Positions 30,122 to 42,100 of a stretch of DNA of 64,000 nt are shown one piece after another; positions within the stretch are counted from its first letter, which is position 1, and the number at the start of each line of letters is the position of its first letter. A program made the translations under genes and the position numbers. The DNA comes from Hippasteria phrygiana (Eukaryota > Echinodermata > Asteroidea > Valvatida > Goniasteridae): the NCBI GenBank assembly GCA_037893225.1, contig JAZGUH010000153.1:1240001-1304000 (forward strand), in the 5' to 3' direction. The notes under the pieces are model-generated. The model had not been told where the DNA came from. It saw nothing but the letters and a program-made list of their open reading frames with translations, and did not search any database.

Positions 30122-33100
30122 GTACCCAGCAGAATTGATGACCAGGGTGCAGATAGTCTGCTGAAAGAGACCATGAGTAAATGCACAGGCAAACCACAAA
30201 GGGAACAAGTGTCCTCGCTGGAGCTGTGTCAACCAGCCAAGAGGAGTTTGGACGACGAGAATGTTGGTAATGACAAGGTCCAGAAAACAGAGAGACAACA
30301 GGATGCAAGGCAGCGTGCGATCATAGGATGCGATGTCCACCTTGAGCAGAAAGGTGGCACAAGCCAATCACTGGCAAAGAGCACACCTTCCCTATCAGGG
30401 GTGGGGTTCGTGTCTGGTTATAATATCATCTCTGATTTGGCATATAATCTGAGGAATCAGAAATTTAAGCTAGACAGACGTGCACTGAACAGGCTTCAAA
30501 ATGCCAGCAGCTTGCTGTGGCTGAAATTAGAGATCGAGTATATTGAGATCCCAACCCCGAATAGGCCATGTGGAAAAACAGGTTTGGGCAAGAGTCCCCT
30601 ACTCAACTCAACATGGGTGTGCAACCTGTACATACGTGATACACTCCTGGCAAGTGGGGAGGCCAACAACAGACCCGACTCCGAAGGGGCTGCAGCTGAA
30701 AGAGCCGTCCTCATTTTGGAGAGTTCAAGATTTACTGTTAAAAAAATGATGAAGCATAGTATACTTGGCAGGAGCTATGCAAAGCAAGTGGTGCCTTCAG
30801 ACGAGAAATTAAACAATCAGACTTTCCCAGTGGATCTACCAAATAAGTGTGGGGCACCGTCACCAACTCGGACTCTGGAGAATGTTGTGTTTATGGAGCA
30901 AGTGAATCCAGCCTTGCTGGAGTTAAGTGTACCAGCCACGAGGAGTTTGGATGACGAGAGCATTGGAAATAAGGCCCAGAAACCAGAGAGACAACAGAGT
31001 ACAAGGGAAGGTGGGCAAGAAAGTATGACAATACTGTCGGGCAAACTACAGAGTGAACCAGTGTCCCCGCTGGAGCTGGGTCAACCAGCCAAGAGGATTA
31101 TGGACGATGAGCGTGTTGGATGTGACAAGGTCCAGAAAACGGAGAGACAACAGGATGCAAGGGAGCGTGCAATCACAGAATGCGATGTCCACCTTGAGCA
31201 GAAAGGTGGCATAAGCCAATCACTGGCAAAGAGTACACCTTCCCCATCGGGGGCGGGGTCAGTGTCAGGATATAATATCATCTCTGATTTGGCATATAAT
31301 CTGAGGAATCAGAAAATCAAACAAGACAGACGTGCACTGAACAGGCTTCAAAGTGCTAGCTGTTGGCTGTGGCTGCAACCCGAGATGGAGTATATTGAGA
31401 TCCCACCCCCGAATAGGACATACGCCAAAACAGGTTGGGGCAAGAATCCCAGAGACGACTCAACATGGGTGTGCAACCTGTACATCCGTGACACACTCCT
31501 GGCAAGTGGGGAGGCCAATAACAGACCCAACTCCGAAGGGGCTGCCGCTGAAAGAGCTGTCCTCATTTTGGAGAGTTCAAGATTTACTGTTCAAAAAGTG
31601 ATGAAGCGTAGTAAACTTGGCAGGAGCTATGCAAAGGAAGTGGTGCCTTCAGACAAGAAATTAAACTTTCAGACTTTCCCAGTGGATTTACCAAACAAGT
31701 GTGGTGCACCGTCACCAACTCGGACTCTGGAGAATGTTGTGTTGATGGAGCAAGTGAATCCAGCCTCGCTGGAGTTGAGTGTACCAGCCAAGAGGAGTTT
31801 TGATGACGAGAGCGTTGGAAATAAGGCCCAGAAACCAGAGAGACAACAGAGTGCAAGGGAAAGTGGGCAAGAAAGTATGACAATCCTGTCGAGCAAACCA
31901 CAGAGTGAACCAGTGTCCTCGCTGGAGCTGGGTCAACCAGCCAAGGGGATTATGGACGATGAGAGTGTTGGAAGTGACAAGGTCCAGAAAACAGAGAGAC
32001 AACAGGATTCAAGGGAGCGTGCAATCGCAGGATGCGATGTCCACCTTGAGCAGAAAGGTGGCACAAGCCAATCACTGGCAAAGATCATACCTTCCCCATC
32101 GGGGGCGGGGTTCGTGTCCGGTTATAACATCATCTCTGATTTGGCATATAATCTGAGGAATCAGAAATTGAAGCTAGACAGACGTGCACTGAACAGGCTT
32201 CAAAATGCCAGCAGATCGCTGTGGCTAAAATTAGAGATCCAGTATATTGAGATCCCAACCCCGAATAGGCCATGTGGAAAAACAGGTTTGGGCAAGAGTC
32301 CCCTACTCAACTCAACATGGGTTTGCAACCTGTACATACGTGATATACTCCTGGCAAGTGGGGAGGCCAATAACAGACCCGACTCCGAAGGGGCTGCCGC
32401 TGAAAAAGCTGTCCTCATTTTGGAAAGTTCAAGATTTACTGTTCAGAAAGTGATGAAGCATAGTAAACTTGGCAGGAGCTATGCAAAGGAAGTGGTGCCT
32501 TCAGACGAGAAATTAAACTCTCAGACTTTCCCAGTGGATCTACCAAACAAGTGTGGGGCACCGTCACCAACTCGGACTCTGGAGAATGTTGTGTTTATGG
32601 AGCCAGTGAATCCAGCCTCGCTAGAGTTGAGTGTACTAGCCACGAGGAGTTTGGATGACGAGAGCATTGGAAATAAGGCCAAAAAACCAGAGAGACAACA
32701 GAGTACAAGGGAAGGTGGGCAAGAAAGTATGACAATACTGTCGGGCAAACCACAGTGTGAACCAGTGTCCTCGCTGGAGCTGGGTCAACCAGCCAAGGGG
32801 ATTATGGACGACGAGAGTGTTGGAAGTGACAAGGTCCAGAAAACAGAGAGACAACAGGATGCAAGGGAGCGTGCGATCGCAGGATGCGATGTCCACCTTG
32901 AGCAGAAAGGTGGCACAAGCCAATCACTGGCAAAGAGCACACCTTCCCCATCGGGGGCGGGGTTCGTGTCCGGTTATAATATCATCTCTGATTTGGCATA
33001 TAATCTGAGGAATCAGAAATTTAAGCTAGACAGACGTGCAATGAACAGGCTTAAAAATGCCAGCAGCTCGCTGTGGCTGAAATTAGAGATCGAGTATATT

Positions 33101-36100
33101 GAGATCCCAACCCCGAATAGGCCATGTGGAAAAACAGGTTTGGGCAAGAGTCCCCTACTCAACTCAACATGGGTTTGCAACCTGTACATACGTGATATAC
33201 TCCTGGCAAGTGGGGAGGCCAATAACAGACCCGACTCCGAAGGGGCTGCCGCTGAAAGAGCTGTCCTCATTTTGGAGAGTTCAAGATTTACTGTTCAGAA
33301 AGTGATGAAGCATAGTAAACTTGGCAGGAGCTATGCAAAGCAAGTGGTGCCTTCGGACGAGAAATTAAACTCTCAGACTTTCGCAGTGGATCTACCAAAC
33401 AAGTGTGGGGCACCGTCACCAACTCGGACTCTGAAAAATGTTGTGTTTATGGAGCCAGTGAATCCAGCCTCGCTAGAGTTGAGTGTACCAGCCACGAGGA
33501 GTTTGGATGACAAGAGCATTGGAAATAAGGCCCAGAAACCAGAGAGACAACAGAGTACAAGGGAAGGTGGGCAAGAAAGTATGACAATACTGTCGGGCAA
33601 ACTACAGAGTGAACCAGTGTCCTCGCTGGAGCTGGGTCAACCAGCCAAGAGGATTATGGACGATGAGCGTGTTGGATGTGACAAGGTCCAGAAAACGGAG
33701 AGACAACAGGATGCAAGGGAGCGTGCAATCGTAGGATGCGATGTCCACCTTGAGCAGAAAGGTGGCACAAGCCAATCACTGGCAAAGAGCACACCTTCCC
33801 CATCGGGGGCGGGGTTCGTGTCCGGTTATAATATCATCTCTGATTTGGCATATAATCTGAGGAATCAGAAATTTAAGCTAGACAGACGTGCAATGAACAG
33901 GCTTCAAAATGCCAGCAGCTCGCTGTGGCTGAAATTAGAGATCGAGTATATTGAGATCCCAACCCCGAATAGGCCATGTGGAAAAACAGGTTTGGGCAAG
34001 AGTCCCCTACTCAACTCAACATGGGTTTGCAACCTGTACATACGTGATATACTCCTGGCAAGTGGGGAGGCCAATAACAGACCCGACTCCGAAGGGGCTG
34101 CCGCTGAAAGAGCTGTCCTCATTTTGGAAAGTTCAAGATTTACTGTTCAGAAAGTGATGAAGCATAGTAAACTTGGCAGGAGCTATGCAAAGCAAGTGGT
34201 GCCTTCAGACGAGAAATTAAACTCTCAGACTTTCCCAGTGGATCTACCAAACAAGTGTGGGGCACCGTCACCAACTCGGACTCTGAAAAATGTTGTGTTT
34301 ATGGAGCCAGTGAATCCAGCCTCGCTAGAGTTGAGTGTACCAGCCACGAGGAGTTTGGATGACGAGAGCATTGGAAATAAGGCCCAGAAACCAGAGAGAC
34401 AACAGAGTACAAGGGAAGGTGGGCAAGAAAGTATGACAATACTGTCGGGCAAACCACAGTGTGAACCAGTGTCCTCGCTGGAGGTGGGTCAACCAGCCAA
34501 GGGGATTATGGATGACGAGAGTGTTGGAAGTGACAAGGTCCAGAAAACGGAGAGACAACAGGATGCAAGGGAGCGTGCGATCGCAGGATGCGATGTCCAC
34601 CTTGAGCAGAAAGGTGGCACAAGCCAATCACTGGCAAAGAGCACACCTTCCCCATCGGGGGCGGGGTTCGTGTCCGGTTATAATATCATCTCTGATTTGG
34701 CATATAATCTGAGGAATCAGAAATTGAAGCTAGACAGACGTGCAATGAACAGGCTTCAAAATGCCAGCAGCTCGCTGTGGCTGAAATTAGAGATCGAGTA
34801 TATTGAGATCCCAACCCCGAATAGGCCATGTGGAAAAACAGGTTTGGGCAAGAGTCCCCTACTCAACTCAACATGGGTTTGCAACCTGTACATACGTGAT
34901 ATACTCCTGGCAAGTGGGGAGGCCAATAACAGACCCGACTCCGAAGGGGCTGCCGCTGAAAAAGCTGTCCTCATTTTGGAAAGTTCAAGATTTACTGTTC
35001 AGAAAGTGATGAAGCATAGTAAACTTGGCAGGAGCTATGCAAAGGAAGTGGTGCCTTCAGACGAGAAATTAAACTCTCAGACTTTCCCAGTGGATCTACC
35101 AAACAAGTGTGGGGCACCGTCACCAACTCGGACTCTGGAGAATGTTGTGTTTATGGAGCCAGTGAATCCAGCCTCGCTAGAGTTGAGTGTACTAGCCACG
35201 AGGAGTTTGGATGACGAGAGCATTGGAAATAAGGCCAAAAAACCAGAGAGACAACAGAGTACAAGGGAAGGTGGGCAAGAAAGTATGACAATACTGTCGG
35301 GCAAACCACAGTGTGAACCAGTGTCCTCGCTGGAGCTGGGTCAACCAGCCAAGGGGATTATGGACGACGAGAGTGTTGGAAGTGACAAGGTCCAGAAAAC
35401 AGAGAGACAACAGGATGCAAGGGAGCGTGCGATCGCAGGATGCGATGTCCACCTTGAGCAGAAAGGTGGCACAAGCCAATCACTGGCAAAGAGCACACCT
35501 TCCCCATCGGGGGCGGGGTTCGTGTCCGGTTATAATATCATCTCTGATTTGGCATATAATCTGAGGAATCAGAAATTTAAGCTAGACAGACGTGCAATGA
35601 ACAGGCTTAAAAATGCCAGCAGCTCGCTGTGGCTGAAATTAGAGATCGAGTATATTGAGATCCCAACCCCGAATAGGCCATGTGGAAAAACAGGTTTGGG
35701 CAAGAGTCCCCTACTCAACTCAACATGGGTTTGCAACCTGTACATACGTGATATACTCCTGGCAAGTGGGGAGGCCAATAACAGACCCGACTCCGAAGGG
35801 GCTGCCGCTGAAAGAGCTGTCCTCATTTTGGAGAGTTCAAGATTTACTGTTCAGAAAGTGATGAAGCATAGTAAACTTGGCAGGAGCTATGCAAAGCAAG
35901 TGGTGCCTTCGGACGAGAAATTAAACTCTCAGACTTTCGCAGTGGATCTACCAAACAAGTGTGGGGCACCGTCACCAACTCGGACTCTGAAAAATGTTGT
36001 GTTTATGGAGCCAGTGAATCCAGCCTCGCTAGAGTTGAGTGTACCAGCCACGAGGAGTTTGGATGACAAGAGCATTGGAAATAAGGCCCAGAAACCAGAG

Positions 36101-39100
36101 AGACAACAGAGTACAAGGGAAGGTGGGCAAGAAAGTATGACAATACTGTCGGGCAAACTACAGAGTGAACCAGTGTCCTCGCTGGAGCTGGGTCAACCAG
36201 CCAAGAGGATTATGGACGATGAGCGTGTTGGATGTGACAAGGTCCAGAAAACGGAGAGACAACAGGATGCAAGGGAGCGTGCAATCGTAGGATGCGATGT
36301 CCACCTTGAGCAGAAAGGTGGCACAAGCCAATCACTGGCAAAGAGCACACCTTCCCCATCGGGGGCGGGGTTCGTGTCCGGTTATAATATCATCTCTGAT
36401 TTGGCATATAATCTGAGGAATCAGAAATTTAAGCTAGACAGACGTGCAATGAACAGGCTTCAAAATGCCAGCAGCTCGCTGTGGCTGAAATTAGAGATCG
36501 AGTATATTGAGATCCCAACCCCGAATAGGCCATGTGGAAAAACAGGTTTGGGCAAGAGTCCCCTACTCAACTCAACATGGGTTTGCAACCTGTACATACG
36601 TGATATACTCCTGGCAAGTGGGGAGGCCAATAACAGACCCGACTCCGAAGGGGCTGCCGCTGAAAGAGCTGTCCTCATTTTGGAAAGTTCAAGATTTACT
36701 GTTCAGAAAGTGATGAAGCATAGTAAACTTGGCAGGAGCTATGCAAAGCAAGTGGTGCCTTCAGACGAGAAATTAAACTCTCAGACTTTCCCAGTGGATC
36801 TACCAAACAAGTGTGGGGCACCGTCACCAACTCGGACTCTGAAAAATGTTGTGTTTATGGAGCCAGTGAATCCAGCCTCGCTAGAGTTGAGTGTACCAGC
36901 CACGAGGAGTTTGGATGACGAGAGCATTGGAAATAAGGCCCAGAAACCAGAGAGACAACAGAGTACAAGGGAAGGTGGGCAAGAAAGTATGACAATACTG
37001 TCGGGCAAACCACAGTGTGAACCAGTGTCCTCGCTGGAGGTGGGTCAACCAGCCAAGGGGATTATGGATGACGAGAGTGTTGGAAGTGACAAGGTCCAGA
37101 AAACGGAGAGACAACAGGATGCAAGGGAGCGTGCGATCGCAGGATGCGATGTCCACCTTGAGCAGAAAGGTGGCACAAGCCAATCACTGGCAAAGAGCAC
37201 ACCTTCCCCATCGGGGGCGGGGTTCGTGTCCGGTTATAATATCATCTCTGATTTGGCATATAATCTGAGGAATCAGAAATTGAAGCTAGACAGACGTGCA
37301 ATGAACAGGCTTCAAAATGCCAGCAGCTCGCTGTGGCTGAAATTAGAGATCGAGTATATTGAGATCCCAACCCCGAATAGGCCATGTGGAAAAACAGGTT
37401 TGGGCAAGAGTCCCCTACTCAACTCAACATGGGTTTGCAACCTGTACATACGTGATATACTCCTGGCAAGTGGGGAGGCCAATAACAGACCCGACTCCGA
37501 AGGGGCTGCCGCTGAAAGAGCTGTCCTCATTTTGGAAAGTTCAAGATTTACTGTTCAGAAAGTGATGAAGCATAGTAAACTTGGCAGGAGCTATGCAAAG
37601 CAAGTGGTGCCTTCGGACGAGAAATTAAACTCTCAGACTTTCCCAGTGGATCTACCAAACAAGTGTGGGGCACCGTCACCAACTCGGACTCTGAAAAATG
37701 TTGTGTTTATGGAGCCAGTGAATCCAGCCTCGCTAGAGTTGAGTGTACCAGCCACGAGGAGTTTGGATGACGAGAGCATTGGAAATAAGGCCCAGAAACC
37801 AGAGAGACAACAGAGTACAAGGGAAGGTGGGCAAGAAAGTATGACAATACTGTCGGGCAAACTACAGAGTGAACCAGTGTCCTCGCTGGAGCTGGGTCAA
37901 CCAGCCAAGAGGATTATGGACGATGAGCGTGTTGGATGTGACAAGGTCCAGAAAACGGAGAGACAACAGGATGCAAGGGAGCGTGCGATCGTAGGATGCG
38001 ATGTCCACCTTGAGCAGAAAGGTGGCACAAGCCAATCACTGGCAAAGAGCACACCTTCCCCATCGGGGGCGGGGTTCGTGTCCGGTTATAATATCATCTC
38101 TGATTTGGCATATAATCTGAGGAATCAGAAATTTAAGCTAGACAGACGTGCAATGAACAGGCTTCAAAATGCCAGCAGCTCGCTGTGGCTGAAATTAGAG
38201 ATCGAGTATATTGAGATCCCAACCCCGAATAGGCCATGTGGAAAAACAGGTTTGGGCAAGAGTCCCCTACTCAACTCAACATGGGTTTGCAACCTGTACA
38301 TACGTGATATACTCCTGGCAAGTGGGGAGGCCAATAACAGACCCGACTCCGAAGGGGCTGCCGCTGAAAGAGCTGTCCTCATTTTGGAAAGTTCAAGATT
38401 TACTGTTCAGAAAGTGATGAAGCATAGTAAACTTGGCAGGAGCTATGCAAAGCAAGTGGTGCCTTCAGACGAGAAATTAAACTCTCAGACTTTCCCAGTG
38501 GATCTACCAAACAAGTGTGGGGCACCGTCACCAACTCGGACTCTGAAAAATGTTGTGTTTATGGAGCCAGTGAATCCAGCCTCGCTAGAGTTGAGTGTAC
38601 CAGCCACGAGGAGTTTGGATGACGAGAGCATTGGAAATAAGGCCCAGAAACCAGAGAGACAACAGAGTACAAGGGAAGGTGGGCAAGAAAGTATGACAAT
38701 ACTGTCGGGCAAACCACAGTGTGAACCAGTGTCCTCGCTGGAGCTGGGTCAACCAGCCAAGAGGATTATGGATGACGAGAGTGTTGGAAGTGACAAGGTC
38801 CAGAAAACGGAGAGACAACAGGATGCAAGGGAGCGTGCGATCGCAGGATGCGATGTCCACCTTGAGCAGAAAGGTGGCACAAGCCAATCACTGGCAAAGA
38901 GCACACCTTCCCCATCGGGGGCGGGGTTCGTGTCCGGTTATAATATCATCTCTGATTTGGCATATAATCTGAGGAATCAGAAATTTAAGCTAGACAGACG
39001 TGCAATGAACAGGCTTCAAAATGCCAGCAGCTCGCTGTGGCTGAAATTAGAGATCGAGTATATTGAGATCCCAACCCCGAATAGGCCATGTGGAAAAACA

Positions 39101-42100
39101 GGTTTGGGCAAGAGTCCCCTACTCAACTCAACATGGGTTTGCAACCTGTACATACGTGATATACTCCTGGCAAGTGGGGAGGCCAATAACAGACCCGACT
39201 CCGAAGGGGCTGCCGCTGAAAGAGCTGTCCTCATTTTGGAAAGTTCAAGATTTACTGTTCAGAAAGTGATGAAGCATAGTAAACTTGGCAGGAGCTATGC
39301 AAAGCAAGTGGTGCCTTCAGACGAGAAATTAAACTCTCAGACTTTCCCAGTGGATCTACCAAACAAGTGTGGGGCACCGTCAGCAACTCGGACTCTGGAG
39401 AATGTTGTGTTGATGGAGCAAGTGAATCCAGCCTCGCTGGAGTTGAGTGTACCAGCCAAGAGGAGTTTGGATGACGAGAGCGTTGGAAATAAGGCCCAGA
39501 AACCAGAGAGACAACAGAGTACAAGGGAAGGTGGGCAAGAAAGTATGACAATACTGTCGGGCAAACCACAGTGTGAACCAGTGTCCTCGCTGGAGCTGGG
39601 TCAACCAGCCATTGGGATTATGGACGACGAGAGTGTTGGAAGTGACAAGGTCCAGAAAACAGAGAGACAACAGGATGCAAGGGAGCGTGCGATCGCACGA
39701 TGCGATGTCCACCTTGAGCAGAAAGGTGGCACAAGCCAATCACTGGCAAAGAGCACACCTTCCCCATTGGGGGCGGGGTTCGTGTCCGGTTATAATATCA
39801 TCTCTGATTTGGCATATAATCTGAGGAATCAGAAATTTAAGCTAGACAGACGTGCAATGAACAGGCTTCAAAATGCCAGCAGCTCGCTGTGGCTGAAATT
39901 AGAGATAGAGTATATTGAGATCCCAACCCCGAATAGGCCATGTGGAAAAACAGGTTTGGGCAAGAGTCCCCTACTCAACTCAACATGGGTTTGCAACCTG
40001 TACATACGTGATATACTCCTGGCAAGTGGGGAGGCCAATAACAGACCCGACTCCGAAGGGGCTGCCGCTGAAAGAGCTGTCCTCATTTTGGAAAGTTCAA
40101 GATTTACTGTTCAGAAAGTGATGAAGCATAGTAAACTTGGCAGGAGCTATGCAAAGCAAGTGGTGCCTTCAGACGAGAAATTAAACTCTCAGACTTTCCC
40201 AGTGGATCTACCAAACAAGTGTGGGGCACCGTCACCAACTCGGACTCTGAAAAATGTTGTGTTTATGGAGCCAGTGAATCCAGCCTCGCTAGAGTTGAGT
40301 GTACCAGCCACGAGGAGTTTGGATGACGAGAGCATTGGAAATAAGGCCCAGAAACCAGAGAGACAACAGAGTACAAGGGAAGGTGGGCAAGAAAGTATGA
40401 CAATACTGTCGGGCAAACCACAGTGTGAACCAGTGTCCTCGCTGGAGCTGGGTCAACCAGCCAAGGGGATTATGGACGACGAGAGTGTTGGAAGTGACAA
40501 GGTCCAGAAAACGGAGAGACAACAGGATGCAAGGGAGCGTGCAATCGCAGGATGCGATGTCCACCTTGAGCAGAAAGGTGGCACAAGCCAATCACTGGCA
40601 AAGAGCACACCTTCCCCATCGGGGGCGGGGTTCGTGTCCGGTTATAATATCATCTCTGATTTGGCATATAATCTGAGGAATCAGAAATTTAAGCTAGACA
40701 GACGTGCAATGAACAGGCTTCAAAATGCCAGCAGCTCGCTGTGGCTGAAATTAGAGATCGAGTATATTGAGATCCCAACCCCGAATAGGCCATGTGGAAA
40801 AACAGGTTTGGGCAAGAGTCCCCTACTCAACTCAACATGGGTTTGCAACCTGTACATACGTGATATACTCCTGGCAAGTGGGGAGGCCAATAACAGACCC
40901 GACTCCGAAGGGGCTGCCGCTGAAAGAGCTGTCCTCATTTTGGAGAGTTCAAGATTTACTGTTCGGAAAGTGATGAAGCGTAGTAAACTTGGCAGGAGCT
41001 ATGCAAAGGAAGTGGTGCCTTCGGACGAGAAATTAAACTTTCAGACTTTCCCAGTGGATTTACCAAACAAGTGTGGTGCACCATCACCAACTCTGACTCT
41101 GGAGAATGTTGTGTTTATGGAGCCAGTGAATCCAGCCTCGCTGGAGTTGAGTGTACCAGCCAAGAGGAGTTTGGATGACGAGAGCATTGGAAATAAGGCC
41201 CAGAAACCAGAGAGACAACAGAGTACAAGGGAAGGTGGGCAAGAAAGTATGACAATCCAGTTGGGCAAACAACAGAGTGAACCATCATCCTTGCGGTCTT
41301 CTCAGACTTTCCTTGAGAATCCTCAGGCCGATAAGGCAAAGGAAATAATGCCTTCAGACAAAGTAAAATCTCAGATTTTGCTGGGGAATCTACAAAATGC
41401 GAAAATAGAAGCTCTCCCTGCACGCACGAAAATAGAATCTGAGACTTTGCCAGTAAATCCAGAGACCAAGGTGAAGACAGACTTGAACATAAAATCTCTG
41501 ACCTTGTCGGGGAATATGCAGATGGAGGCAAAGGAGGATGTGGCCTCGGAAAAGACATCAAACTCACAGCCTTCCCCGATGAAGCTGCAGAACAAGTGCG
41601 ACGTACCTCTGCCATCATGGTTTGTGAAGGAGTTTGTGTTGATAGAGCCCCGGCACCCGGTTTCTGCTGTCACAGTTTTGATTAGCTCAGCAGCAAGAAA
41701 CCATGCCTCGATCGAGTTCAAAACTAGCGATGATATCCAAACGGTAAACGGCAAATCCGGCTTTGTGTGCACGACTGTAATCGGAGGTGTGGCAATCGCC
41801 ATCAGTTTACATATGAATGAGGAGGAGGCAAAAAAGGTGTCGGCCGAAAATGCCCTGGCATGTTTACGTAAGACCTGTTGCGTCCTCAGGAAGAATCTCG
41901 ATAATGTCAAGGCCATTAAGCGAAATGAGCTTATCGTCGGCGGGCAACAACTGCAAGTGTTAAAGCAAGCCAGCGCCATCAAGGACTGTAACATTGGCCA
42001 CAAGATGCTGAAGATGATGGGATGGAAGGGCGGGGCCCTGGGTGAGGGGGGCATCGTGGAGCCCATCCAGGCCAGTAAGAAGATCTCCCGAGAGGGGTTT

